A stretch of 64,000 nucleotides of DNA. It comes from Alphaproteobacteria bacterium Ga0077535 (GTDB taxonomy: Bacteria; Pseudomonadota; Alphaproteobacteria; Caulobacterales; Aquidulcibacteraceae). Below, one piece after another: positions 43,803-52,892 of this stretch. The position numbers and the translations under genes are program-made. The notes beneath the pieces are model-generated. The model made no database searches. It was not told the DNA's origin and saw only the letters and a program-made list of their open reading frames with translations. The stretch's first letter is position 1, and every line of letters starts with the position of its first letter. Location of the stretch: positions 1-64,000 of the forward strand of contig LNEK01000040.1 in assembly GCA_001464425.1 (NCBI GenBank), in the 5' to 3' direction.

Positions 43803-45197
43803 GTGAGCAGAGAAAGCGCCACAATGAGCATCGCCGATCCGAAGGAAGCAAAAGCCTTCCTCGAAGCGCATCCTGAGATGCAGTTCTTCGAGATTCTGTA
43901 CACCGGCCTTTCCGGTGTGCCGCGCGGCAAGCGCTTGCGCCGCCATGAGCTCATGCCGCTTTATGAGAATGGCCGCTTTCTGCCGTCGTCCATGTTGGTG
44001 ACCGATATCACCGGCCGTGATGTTGAAGAGACGGGCTTCATTTGGGAGCAGGGCGACGCCGATCGCGTGGCTTGGCCTGTGCCCGGCCGTTTAGCGATGG
44101 CGCCTTGGCTTGGCGATGATGTCGCGCAAGTGCCAGTCTCAGTTTATGAGACCGACAAGACGCCGATTGATCTCGATCCCCGCCATGTGCTGCAGCGTGT
44201 GCTGGATCGCTTCGCTACTGACGGTCTTGTGCCCGTCGTTGCGTGCGAACTGGAGTTTTTCCTGCTTGATGCGCGCCGTGACGGCGGCGGCGTGCAGATT
44301 GCGCGTTTCCCGATGAGCGGACGGCGACCGACGCAGCACGATCAGTATTCCTTGGAGGAAATGGCGGAAGCTGCGCCATTGTTGCGCGAGCTGTGGGCCG
44401 CGGCGGATGCGATCGGTGTGCCGCTTGAAGGCGCCATCAGTGAATATGCGCCGGGGCAACTCGAGATCACGCTGAAGCACCACGCCGATGCGCTGCGGGC
44501 CGCCGACGATGCTGTGCTTTATAAGCGGGCGCTGAAGGGCGTTGCGCTGCGCCACGGCTGCGAGGCCACCTTCATGGCCAAGCCGTTTGCAGACATGGCG
44601 GGCTCAGGCATGCACATGCACGTCAGCGTCAACGATAAAGCCGGCAAGAACATTTTCGCGTCGGACAAGCCAGAGGGCGAGCCGGTGCTGGCGCATGCGA
44701 TTGGCGGGATGAAAGCGCTGCTGGCGGATTCGCTCGCGATCTTCGCGCCTAACGCCAACTCGTACCGGCGCTTTAAGGCCAATTCCTACGCGCCGGTCGC
44801 GCCCACCTGGGGCGTCAACAATCGCACCGTCTCGTTCCGCGTGCCTGCCGGCGCGCCGCACACGCGCCATATCGAGCACCGCGTGGCCGGAGCGGATTCA
44901 ACGCCGCCGCTGGCGCTTGCGGCGCTGCTGGCTGCGGTTCACTACGGCATCACCAACAAGGTCGATCCTGGCCCGGCGGTGGTTGGGGATGGCTATGCCA
45001 ACGCGGCAGAGACAGGTGAGCGCATACCGACAAACTGGTTCGCCGCGGTGGAGCGCTTCGCGCAGTCGGAAGTCCTAAAGGATTATCTGGGCGAACGGTT
45101 CGTGCGCACTTACTCGATCGTGAAGCAGGTTGAGCAAGATCGCTATCAGAGCGTCATTCCCAACACCGATTTCGACTGGTATCTGCGCGGCGCTTAA
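43803..45197 (+). CDS. puuA: Glutamine synthetase-like gamma-glutamylpolyamine synthetase, copy 1
   Basis: The 464-aa enzyme belongs to the glutamine synthetase superfamily. It has the ELEFFLLD glutamate/ATP motif, HADALRAADDAVLYKRA, the C-domain GSGMHMHVS, NSYRRF and an RVAGADSTPPLALAALLA tail. In this context it probably ligates glutamate to putrescine or another amine. GAGG is well spaced before the GTG at 43803; an ATG at 43824 is an alternative. A second, diverged copy lies at 52893. panD follows after 28 bp. Confidence 0.85.
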   Translation: MSRESATMSIADPKEAKAFLEAHPEMQFFEILYTGLSGVPRGKRLRRHELMPLYENGRFLPSSMLVTDITGRDVEETGFIWEQGDADRVAWPVPGRLAMAPWLGDDVAQVPVSVYETDKTPIDLDPRHVLQRVLDRFATDGLVPVVACELEFFLLDARRDGGGVQIARFPMSGRRPTQHDQYSLEEMAEAAPLLRELWAAADAIGVPLEGAISEYAPGQLEITLKHHADALRAADDAVLYKRALKGVALRHGCEATFMAKPFADMAGSGMHMHVSVNDKAGKNIFASDKPEGEPVLAHAIGGMKALLADSLAIFAPNANSYRRFKANSYAPVAPTWGVNNRTVSFRVPAGAPHTRHIEHRVAGADSTPPLALAALLAAVHYGITNKVDPGPAVVGDGYANAAETGERIPTNWFAAVERFAQSEVLKDYLGERFVRTYSIVKQVEQDRYQSVIPNTDFDWYLRGA

Positions 45198-45225
45198 AAG
45201 GGCAGGACGCCCTCGGGAAGAGACT

Positions 45226-45597
45226 ATGCGTTGGGTGCTGCGCTCCAAACTTCACAATGGCCGGGTGACCGACGCCAACCTCTCTTATGTCGGTTCGATC
45301 GAGATCGACGAGGATTTGGTCGAGGCGGTCGGGCTCTGGGTGGGTGAGCGCGTTCTGGTCGTGTCAAACACTTCGGGAGCGCGACTGGAGACTTATATTA
45401 TTGCTGGCAAGCGTGGTTCCGGCATGATCTCGATGAATGGCGCCGCCGCCCACCTGATCCAAGCTGGCGAGCAGATCATCGTCATGGGCTTTGAGCTCGC
45501 TGATCGGCCGCTGAAGCCGCAGGTTGTTCTCCTGGATGATGAGAACCGCATCGTCCGCTGGCTCGACGGCGAGCAGAATGAGCGCCCCGCGACCTGA
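45226..45597 (+). CDS. panD: Aspartate 1-decarboxylase
   Basis: The 123-aa proenzyme makes beta-alanine from aspartate. Key residues are all present: Lys and His in SKLHNGRVT, the Gly-Ser self-cleavage site in LSYVGSIEID (Ser becomes the pyruvoyl group), RLETY, and MNGAAAH. The size is normal. Unusually it sits inside the polyamine cluster, 28 bp after the gamma-glutamylpolyamine synthetase gene, not with panB/panC. The frame upstream of the ATG at 45226 is a shadow. Confidence 0.93.
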   Translation: MRWVLRSKLHNGRVTDANLSYVGSIEIDEDLVEAVGLWVGERVLVVSNTSGARLETYIIAGKRGSGMISMNGAAAHLIQAGEQIIVMGFELADRPLKPQVVLLDDENRIVRWLDGEQNERPAT

Positions 45598-45700
45598 GCG
45601 CAAAGCACGAAACGAGAACTGCGCTCTGGCGTATTGATCTTCCATCAGAATTGCGCGCTTCTTTCAGTCACCTCGGAACGGACGGAATGGAGCAGCGATC

Positions 45701-46795
45701 ATGGCCAAGGGAAAATATCTGAAGGGCGCGTCGCGCCGCTCCTTGCTGAAGCAATTCGGCGCTGCAGCAGTCGGCATTTCGTTCGCCGGCGGGCTGGCTG
45801 GCTGTAGCCGCGCCAGCAGCCGAACCGTCAACTTCCACAATTGGGCGACCTATATCGGCCCGACGACGCTGGATGATTTCCAGGAAGCGACAGGCATCAG
45901 CGTCAACTACACGAACTTCGCCAGCAACGATGAGCTGTTCGCCGCGCTGCGCGCCGGCAATCCCGGCTACGACGTGATCGTGCCGTCGAACGAGTACGTC
46001 ACGCGCATGGCGGATGCGCAGATGCTGATGGAGCTCGATCATTCGCTGATCCCGAACAAGGCCAATCTGCTCCCAGAATTTCAGGACGCCGGCTTTGACC
46101 CCGGCCGCCGCTATTCGATGCCTTACACTTGGCTTGTCGTTGGTGTCGGCTATCGCAAGAGCCGCATGCCGAGCCCTACATTCGTGCCGGATAGCTGGCG
46201 TTATCTGCTCGATTCAAATCAGTTCACTGGCCGCATCGCGGTGCTTGGTGATTCAGCCGATTTGATCCGCCTTTCGGCGAAGTACAAAGGCCATTCGGTC
46301 AATGGCGTTCCGGACGCCATGCTGAGCGAGATTGAGCAAATGCTCATCCGCCAGAAGCCGCACATCAAAGCGTTCCACGAAGACGATGGACAGGATCTCT
46401 TGCTGAGCGGCGAAGTCGATATCGTGATGGAATATAATGGCGACATCGCCCAATCGATCCGCGACGACGCCGATATCGCTTGGGTCATCCCGAGCGAGGG
46501 CACGCTGCAGAATCAAGATTGCCTCTGCATCCCGAACCAGGCGCCGCACCCGGAAGACGCGCACGCCTTCATCAATTATCTGCTCGATGGTCAGGCTGGC
46601 GCTGGCATCGCCGAAGAGATTCAGTACGCGACACCGAACTCCGCCGCACGCGATCTGATGCCTGAGGATTATAAGTCAAACACTATCGTCTATCCGACGC
46701 CGGCAGAGTTGGCGCGCTGCGAATACGGCGCGTTCGAAGGCGACGAGAAGGCGCGGCTCTACGAGGAAATCTTCACGCGGATCAGCGCGGCGTAA
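45701..46795 (+). CDS. potF: Polyamine ABC transporter substrate-binding protein
   Basis: The 364-aa protein has a twin-arginine leader (SRRSLLKQFG) and a lipobox-like LAGCS, so it is probably exported folded and lipid-anchored. The domain begins VNFHNWATYIGPTTLDDF and includes PSNEYVTRM and an IPSEGT motif, typical of spermidine/putrescine-binding PotD/PotF proteins. The permease pair and ATPase follow directly, forming a complete importer. Confidence 0.92.
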   Translation: MAKGKYLKGASRRSLLKQFGAAAVGISFAGGLAGCSRASSRTVNFHNWATYIGPTTLDDFQEATGISVNYTNFASNDELFAALRAGNPGYDVIVPSNEYVTRMADAQMLMELDHSLIPNKANLLPEFQDAGFDPGRRYSMPYTWLVVGVGYRKSRMPSPTFVPDSWRYLLDSNQFTGRIAVLGDSADLIRLSAKYKGHSVNGVPDAMLSEIEQMLIRQKPHIKAFHEDDGQDLLLSGEVDIVMEYNGDIAQSIRDDADIAWVIPSEGTLQNQDCLCIPNQAPHPEDAHAFINYLLDGQAGAGIAEEIQYATPNSAARDLMPEDYKSNTIVYPTPAELARCEYGAFEGDEKARLYEEIFTRISAA

Positions 46796-46819
46796 TCGCG
46801 TTTACGGCGGGGCGCGCAC

Positions 46820-47725
46820 ATGGAGCAGAGCTGGAAACAGGCGAAGGCGGCGTTTGCGGCGATAGCCGTGCCGCCTGTCGCTTGGCTCGTGCTCTTCTTC
46901 CTGGTCCCGCTCGCGGTGATCTGGGCCTACACGTTTGGCGAAAACGTTGGCCCGACGACGATCGATTTTACCGGCACGTTCGCAAATTATGCGCGCGCGC
47001 TAGAGCCGCTCTATCTCGATATTTTCGGCAAGAGCCTGATTATCGCGGGCTTGACGACGCTGCTGTGTTTGATCGTTGGCTTTCCAGTTGCGCTTGCTAT
47101 CGCGTTCGCGGGGCCGAAGCTTAAGTCCTGGCTGTTGCTTGCGATCATGCTGCCGTTCTGGACGAACCTGCTTATCCGCACGTTCGCGCTGATCGCGGTG
47201 CTGCGGGAGCAGGGCTATGTGAATTTTGCGCTGGAGTGGTTGTGGAATAACGCCAGCGGGTTCATGACGCTGATTGGGCTGCAGCCGCTCGGCGATTATG
47301 AGCCGCTGACTTTGCTCTACAACAACACCGCCGTTGTCGTTGGCTTGGTGTACGTGCACCTGCCGTTTATGGTGCTGCCGCTTTATTCGGCGCTCGACCG
47401 TATGGATCGCTCGCTGATGGAGGCGAGCCTTGATCTTGGCGCCGGCCACATGCGCACGATCTGGTCCGTCGTCGTGCCGCTCGCGGCGCCAGGTATCGCT
47501 TCCGGCATTCTGATCACGTTCATTCCGGCGCTTGGCGCTTACCTCACGCCCGATCTTCTCGGCGGCACCGATAGCCAGATGATCGCCAACGTCATCGAGC
47601 GCCAGTTCAAACGGGCCAATGATTGGCCGTTCGGCGCGGCGCTGTCGTTCCTGCTGATGTATCTGACATTTATCGCTATCGCTGCGCAGGCCTTTATCCA
47701 GCGCAAAGCTGAGCGGAGGGGCTGA
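46820..47725 (+). CDS. potH: Polyamine ABC transporter permease (PotB/PotH)
   Basis: The 301-aa inner-membrane protein has six predicted spans and the EAA loop MEASLDLGAGHMRTIWSVV, which contacts the ATPase. It pairs with the second permease encoded from 47725, whose start overlaps its stop as TGATG. Homology and operon position assign it to the putrescine/spermidine importer. Confidence 0.91.
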   Translation: MEQSWKQAKAAFAAIAVPPVAWLVLFFLVPLAVIWAYTFGENVGPTTIDFTGTFANYARALEPLYLDIFGKSLIIAGLTTLLCLIVGFPVALAIAFAGPKLKSWLLLAIMLPFWTNLLIRTFALIAVLREQGYVNFALEWLWNNASGFMTLIGLQPLGDYEPLTLLYNNTAVVVGLVYVHLPFMVLPLYSALDRMDRSLMEASLDLGAGHMRTIWSVVVPLAAPGIASGILITFIPALGAYLTPDLLGGTDSQMIANVIERQFKRANDWPFGAALSFLLMYLTFIAIAAQAFIQRKAERRG

Positions 47726-48576
47726 TGGCGTCGCCGTTCAAACGGGAAAAGCCCGGTCCGCTCGAATACATGCGCCAGTGGCCGCTGCGCCTGATCGTCG
47801 GCAGCACATTGGTGTTTCTCTATCTGCCGCTGATCACGCTGATGGTGTTCAGCTTCAACGACAGCCGCCGCAACATCGTCTGGCAAGGCTTCACGTTTAA
47901 ATATTACGAGAAGGCGCTGACCAACGACTCGCTGATCCAGGCGTTCGTGAACTCGCTGACGATTGCGTTCTTCTGCACGATCATATCCGTCATTCTCGGC
48001 GCCCTTGCCGCAGTGATGCTGTGGCGCTTTAGATTTCCGGGGAAGACAGCCGTCGAAGGCTCGATGGCACTGCCGATTGTGGTGCCGGAGATCTGCATGG
48101 GCGTGGCGATGTTGGTGTTCTTCGCCCGCGTGTTCCCGTGGCCGACCGGCCTGCCATGGCCGCTTAATCTGGGCGCCATCACGATCGCGCACATCTCGTT
48201 CGCGTTTCCGTTCGTGGCGACGGTGGTTCGCGCGCGGCTTTCTTCGTTCAATCGCGAACTAGAGGAGGCGGCCAAGGATTTGGGCGCGAGCGAATGGCGG
48301 ACGTTCTGGGACGTACTGGTGCCGCATATGAAGCCAGGCTTGATCGCGGGCGCGCTCTTGGCCTTCACCTTGTCGCTCGACGACTTCGTGATCACCTTCT
48401 TCACCGCTGGTCCCGATACGGTCACGTTCCCGGTCAAGGTCTATTCCATGTTGCGGTTTGCGGTGACGCCGGAGGTAAACGCTGCCTCCACGATCCTGAT
48501 CGTGGTGACGGTGGTGCTCACGGCCGTGGGCTTGCACCTGCAAAATCAAAACAATTCCAAAGAGAGCAAGGCTTGA
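47725..48576 (+). CDS. potI: Polyamine ABC transporter permease (PotC/PotI)
   Basis: The 283-aa protein has six predicted spans; MVFSFNDSRRNIVWQGFTF in the first periplasmic loop and the EAA loop LEEAAKDLGASEWRTFWDVL identify the second permease of PotABCD/PotFGHI importers. It is coupled to potH by a stop/start overlap and is followed one base later by the ATPase gene. Confidence 0.92.
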   Translation: MASPFKREKPGPLEYMRQWPLRLIVGSTLVFLYLPLITLMVFSFNDSRRNIVWQGFTFKYYEKALTNDSLIQAFVNSLTIAFFCTIISVILGALAAVMLWRFRFPGKTAVEGSMALPIVVPEICMGVAMLVFFARVFPWPTGLPWPLNLGAITIAHISFAFPFVATVVRARLSSFNRELEEAAKDLGASEWRTFWDVLVPHMKPGLIAGALLAFTLSLDDFVITFFTAGPDTVTFPVKVYSMLRFAVTPEVNAASTILIVVTVVLTAVGLHLQNQNNSKESKA

Positions 48577-48577
48577 G

Positions 48578-49747
48578 ATGACAGACGCATCTCCCACCCA
48601 AGCCACGAAACCGAACACGGTCGTGAAGCCGAATCCGATCATCAGCTTCGAGAAGATCACCAAGCGCTTTGGCAAGACCGTCGCGGTCGATAATGTCTCG
48701 TTGCAGATTCAGGAGGGCGAGTTCTTCGCGCTGCTTGGGCCGTCGGGTTGCGGCAAGACCACGTTGCTACGGATGCTGGCGGGCTTCGAAACGCCGAGTG
48801 AAGGCCGCATCCTGATCGACGGCAAGGACATCGCGCCGTTGCCGCCGAACAAGCGGCCGGTGAACATGGTGTTCCAGTCCTACGCCGTGTTTCCGCACAT
48901 GAAGGTGTCGGAGAATGTGGCGTATGGCCTGAAGATGGACGGCGTCGCCGGGAGCGAGATCAAAACGCGCGTGGCCGAGGCGCTCGAATTGGTGAAGCTC
49001 GACGGTTATGGCGACCGCATGCCGGACCAGCTCTCCGGTGGTCAGCGTCAACGCGTTGCGCTCGCCCGCGCGCTGGTGAAGCGGCCGCGCGTGCTGTTGC
49101 TGGACGAGCCGCTTTCGGCGCTGGATGCGAAGTTGCGTGATCAGATGCGTTCTGAGCTCACGTCGCTGCAGGAAAAGGTCGGCATCACTTTCATCATGGT
49201 GACGCACGACCAGGATGAGGCGCTCGCCATTGCCACGCGTTGTGCGGTGATGAACCGGGGCGTGCTGACGCAAGTCGCGACGCCTGCCGATCTTTATGAG
49301 TTTCCGAACTCGCGTTTCGTGGCCGATTTCGTCGGCAGTGTGAATATGTTCGAAGGTGTGCTGGAGAAGGACGAGCCGAACGAGGCGCAAGTGCGTTGCG
49401 CGGAGATCGCCGCGCCGGTTTATCTCGACCATGGCGTCACTGGCGCGCGCGGCTCTACGGTGTGGGTCGCGCTGCGGCCAGAGAAGATCGAGATGCACAA
49501 GCGTGGCGAGGGCTCTGAGGCGCCGAAGATGGAGGACGCGCCCGCCGGCGCCAATGTGGTGCCTGGGACGATCCGCGACATTGTCTATCTCGGCAGCGAG
49601 ACTATTTTTGAGATTGAACTTGAAGGCGGCCGCCGCGTGAAAACGTTCCGTTCCAATTTGACGCGTTATGACCAGGAAGATTTCACCTGGGATGAGCCCG
49701 TGTGGCTCGCTTGGCATGCGTGTTCGCCGGCGGTGCTGCTGTCGTGA
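48578..49747 (+). CDS. potG: Polyamine ABC transporter ATP-binding protein
   Basis: The 389-aa protein has Walker A GPSGCGKTT, Q-loop MVFQSYAVFPHM, signature LSGGQRQRVALARAL, Walker B LLLDEPLSALD, an H-loop MVTHDQDEA and a C-terminal TOBE-type regulatory region. It powers the PotHI permease. Its stop overlaps the GTG start of puuD. Confidence 0.94.
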   Translation: MTDASPTQATKPNTVVKPNPIISFEKITKRFGKTVAVDNVSLQIQEGEFFALLGPSGCGKTTLLRMLAGFETPSEGRILIDGKDIAPLPPNKRPVNMVFQSYAVFPHMKVSENVAYGLKMDGVAGSEIKTRVAEALELVKLDGYGDRMPDQLSGGQRQRVALARALVKRPRVLLLDEPLSALDAKLRDQMRSELTSLQEKVGITFIMVTHDQDEALAIATRCAVMNRGVLTQVATPADLYEFPNSRFVADFVGSVNMFEGVLEKDEPNEAQVRCAEIAAPVYLDHGVTGARGSTVWVALRPEKIEMHKRGEGSEAPKMEDAPAGANVVPGTIRDIVYLGSETIFEIELEGGRRVKTFRSNLTRYDQEDFTWDEPVWLAWHACSPAVLLS

Positions 49748-50502
49748 GCGAACCTCGCCCTGTACTTGGCGTCATCGCGTGTAATCGCGTTGTTGAGGGC
49801 CAATCCGCGCAAGCGGTGATGACGCGCTATCTGCACTCCGCATTGATTTTCGCCGACGCTGCGGCATTGCTGGTGCCGGCGATGCCGGAGCTGATGCACG
49901 CCAAGGAGATCGCGCCGCGACTCGATGGTCTGCTGCTCACCGGCACACCCTCAAATCTTGATCCGAAGCGCTACGGTGTGCTTGTCGATGATGCGCCTGG
50001 GCCGTTCGATCCGGGTCGCGATGAGATGACCGCGCACCTGATCGAAGCCATGCTCGAGATCGGTAAGCCGGTGTTTGGCATTTGCCGCGGCTTCCAGGAG
50101 CTGAACGTGGCGTTCGGCGGCACGCTGCGGCGCGATATGGCGGAGAACCCCGAGCTGATCCCGCACCACGCGCCGAATGATAAAAGCTTCAACGAGTATT
50201 TCGATCACATCCATCCAGTGACGCTGGAGGAGGGCGGCGTTTTAAAGCGGGCCTACGAGAGCGATGAACTCAAGGTCGTCAGCGTCCATTATCAGGGCGT
50301 CGATAAGCTTGGCGCTGGGCTCAATGTTGAAGCACGGGCGCCGGATGGCGTAGTCGAGGCGATTTCGGCGGAAGTGAATGGCGCGCAGGTTCTGGCCGTG
50401 CAATGGCATCCCGAGTGGAAGGCGCACGAGAACCCCGAAAGCCAAACCTTCTTTAAGCTTTTGGGCCGAGCTCTGCGCGGCCAGCCACTCGTCTCGCGCT
50501 AA
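49744..50502 (+). CDS. puuD: Gamma-glutamyl-GABA hydrolase (class I amidotransferase-like)
   Basis: The 252-aa enzyme hydrolyses gamma-glutamyl-GABA to glutamate and GABA, the last glutamylated step of putrescine breakdown. The nucleophile is in FGICRGFQELN, and HPEWKAHENPES carries the catalytic His and Glu; a LLLTGTPSNLDP segment fits the PuuD group. The GTG at 49744 overlaps the potG stop (GTGA). Confidence 0.92.
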   Translation: MSEPRPVLGVIACNRVVEGQSAQAVMTRYLHSALIFADAAALLVPAMPELMHAKEIAPRLDGLLLTGTPSNLDPKRYGVLVDDAPGPFDPGRDEMTAHLIEAMLEIGKPVFGICRGFQELNVAFGGTLRRDMAENPELIPHHAPNDKSFNEYFDHIHPVTLEEGGVLKRAYESDELKVVSVHYQGVDKLGAGLNVEARAPDGVVEAISAEVNGAQVLAVQWHPEWKAHENPESQTFFKLLGRALRGQPLVSR

Positions 50503-50538
50503 GGCTGAGACGCAGGAATTAAAACTCAGGTGTGAACC

Positions 50539-51918
50539 ATGCCCGCGCGCAATTACGATATTCCTGAACTCCGCCGCCTAGACGTCGCGCACCATCTGCC
50601 GGCGCAGGCGAACTATGGAGAGCTGCAGGCGAATGGCGGCAGCCGCATCATCGTGCGCGCTGAAGGGTCAACGATTTTCGATGGCGAGGGTAACGCGATC
50701 CTCGACGGCATGGCTGGGCTCTGGTGTGTGAATGTCGGCTATGGGCGCGAAGAACTTGTGCGCGCCGCAGCTGAGCAGATGCAAGAACTGCCGTTCTACA
50801 ACACCTTCTTCAAGACGGCGACGCCGCCCACCGTGATGCTGGCGACGAAGCTTGCTGAGAAGCTCGGCGGCAAGTTGCAGCACGTGTTCTTCAATTCGTC
50901 CGGCTCGGAAGCGAACGATACGGTGATGCGTATGGTGCGCCACTATTGGCGCGCCAAAGGCGAACCGAACCGCACCATCTTCATCAGCCGCACCAATGCT
51001 TACCACGGCTCCACCGTCGCCGGCGCAAGCCTTGGCGGCATGAAGCACATGCACGCTATGGGCGGCTTGCCGATTCCGGGCGTCGAGCACGTGATGCAAC
51101 CTTATCACTTCAACGAAGGCTTTGGCGAAGACGAGGAAGCGTTCGGCGCCCGCGCCGCGCAAGCGATTGAGGATCGCATCCTCAAGGTGGGCCCGGAGAA
51201 TGTCGCGGCGTTTATCGGTGAGCCGGTGCAGGGCGCAGGTGGCGTGATCATTCCGCCGAAGGGCTATTGGCAGCGCGTCGATGCCATCTGCAAAAAGTAC
51301 GGCATCCTTCTGGTGATGGACGAGGTCATTTGCGGGTTTGGCCGCTTGGGATCGTGGTTCGGCTTCCAGCATTTCGGTGTCGAGCCCGATCTCGTGCCGA
51401 TGGCGAAGGGCCTTTCATCGGGCTACCTGCCCATTTCTGCCGTTGGCGTTTCGGAAGAGGTTGTCGCTGTGCTGCGCGAGAAGGGCGGCGAGTTCGTGCA
51501 TGGCTACACGTATTCGGGCCACCCGGTTTCTGCGGCCGTGGCGTTGAAGAACATTGAGATCATTGAGCGCGAGGGTTTGGTCGAGCGCGTCAAGAATGAT
51601 GTCGGCCCGTACTTTGCCGAGGCGCTGAAGCGGCTGGAGAGTGATCCGCTCACCGGTGAAATCCGTTCGCTTGGTCTCATTGGTGCGATTGAGATCGTGG
51701 CGAAGAAGGGCACGAACGAGCGCTTCACCGGAACGGAAGGCAAAGCTGGGCCGATCGTGCGTGACGCGTGCATTCGCAACGGCCTGATGGTGCGCGGCAT
51801 CCGCGATTCCATCGTCATGTGCCCGCCGCTGATCATCACGCACGCCGAGATCGACCGCATGATCGATATTATCGGCCGCTCGTTGCGCGAAGTGGAGCCG
51901 GCGCTCCGGGCGCTTTAA
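50539..51918 (+). CDS. SpuC-like polyamine:pyruvate aminotransferase
   Basis: The 459-aa class III PLP aminotransferase has LDGMAGLWCVNVGYGR, FFNSSGSEANDTVMRMVRHYW, NAYHGSTVAGASLGG, EPVQGAGGVIIPP, DEVICGFGRLG and the PLP-binding Lys in PMAKGLSSGY, the SpuC/omega-transaminase pattern. It could deaminate putrescine directly or transaminate GABA or beta-alanine. The panD gene in the same cluster makes beta-alanine a candidate substrate. Confidence 0.88.
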   Translation: MPARNYDIPELRRLDVAHHLPAQANYGELQANGGSRIIVRAEGSTIFDGEGNAILDGMAGLWCVNVGYGREELVRAAAEQMQELPFYNTFFKTATPPTVMLATKLAEKLGGKLQHVFFNSSGSEANDTVMRMVRHYWRAKGEPNRTIFISRTNAYHGSTVAGASLGGMKHMHAMGGLPIPGVEHVMQPYHFNEGFGEDEEAFGARAAQAIEDRILKVGPENVAAFIGEPVQGAGGVIIPPKGYWQRVDAICKKYGILLVMDEVICGFGRLGSWFGFQHFGVEPDLVPMAKGLSSGYLPISAVGVSEEVVAVLREKGGEFVHGYTYSGHPVSAAVALKNIEIIEREGLVERVKNDVGPYFAEALKRLESDPLTGEIRSLGLIGAIEIVAKKGTNERFTGTEGKAGPIVRDACIRNGLMVRGIRDSIVMCPPLIITHAEIDRMIDIIGRSLREVEPALRAL

Positions 51919-51922
51919 GCGC

Positions 51923-52597
51923 TTAAACGCTTGGCCCATTTTCGTTGGTGAACCCGGTGCGGCCGATCAGGCCCATGCCTTCGGTGATATCGGCTGCGAT
52001 TGCGGCGCGCATGGCTTCGGGATCGCGCGTCTTGATCGCGTTAATCGCGGCGTGATGGTTCTCGTGCATGTCCGAGTTTGCGGCGCGGCTATAGAGCACC
52101 CTCATGAATGGCCCGAACTGCAGCCACAATGTTTCGATCAGCTGCACCAGCGTACGCCGGTTCTGCGCGCGATAGAGCAAGAAATGGAAGGCGTGGTTTG
52201 AGCGCATGTAGGCATCGGCGTCGCCGCCCGCGATCGCCGCATCCAGCTTTGCGTCTAGCTCGATCAGTTGCCGCACATGCGTGTCATCCAGGTGCGGAAT
52301 AGCCAATGCCGCCGCTTCCGGCTCAAGCAGCAATCGGCAGCGCAATAAATCTTCAAACCGTTCCGCCGTCATTGGCGGCACGCGGACGCGGCGCTTCGAT
52401 CGGATCGCGACAGCGCCTTCAGCCGCTAGCCGCGAGAGCGCGTCGCGCACCGGCGTCTGGCTCACACCCAGTTCCGCAGCGATAGAGCGCGTCGAAAGCT
52501 CGTGGCCCGGCGCCATGCGCCCCATCACGAGGCGCGTGCGCAATTCATTGTAAATGGCCGTGTTGAGGCCTTCCTCAGCGTCTTCAATTGTGATCAT
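51923..52597 (-). CDS. GntR-family regulator with FCD domain
   Basis: The 224-aa product has the winged HTH (LVMGRMAPGHELSTRSIAAELGVSQTPVRDALSRL) and a C-terminal all-helical FCD ligand domain with metal-binding-type His/Asp positions. Its start at 52597 is divergent from the second synthetase gene at 52893, and its stop faces the aminotransferase gene. It is the likely repressor of this polyamine island (inference). The frame upstream to 52693 is not needed. Confidence 0.87.
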   Translation of the reverse strand: MITIEDAEEGLNTAIYNELRTRLVMGRMAPGHELSTRSIAAELGVSQTPVRDALSRLAAEGAVAIRSKRRVRVPPMTAERFEDLLRCRLLLEPEAAALAIPHLDDTHVRQLIELDAKLDAAIAGGDADAYMRSNHAFHFLLYRAQNRRTLVQLIETLWLQFGPFMRVLYSRAANSDMHENHHAAINAIKTRDPEAMRAAIAADITEGMGLIGRTGFTNENGPSV

Positions 52598-52892
52598 GCG
52601 TGGGATCGTAGGCGAAAGAATGTGCGATTCCACACGAAATCGACGGGCGACTGTAGTTTCGCCCAGGCGGCGGGCGCGCTTGACTAGGTACAACGTGAAC
52701 GCACATTATAACGCATTAGGTGATTTATGCGCCCTCGTGGCCTTCTTCAGAAGGCGAATGGGCGCGGTTCGCGGGCAGCGCATCCAATCTTGCGCCATGG
52801 CTTCGCACCGCGTTCGTTTGATCGACAATCACTAGCGACAGACTGCGCCAGAACGGCGCACGGCGCCTGTCGGCGCGTGCAAACGGTGTGTC
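52598..52892. promoter_or_regulatory. Divergent control region between GntR and puuA copy 2
   Basis: This 295-bp gap has no convincing gene. It contains an AT-richer patch at 52690-52720 with a direct repeat of AACGCA (52698-52703 and 52710-52715) and TATAAC at 52707-52712, a reasonable -10 element. It is the natural place for the promoters and GntR operator of the two divergent units. Confidence 0.4.

Noticed and set aside
52680-52712. TTGACT ... TATAAC as a sigma-70 promoter
   Set aside because: The spacer is 21 bp, too long for a standard promoter; only the TATAAC patch was kept as suggestive.
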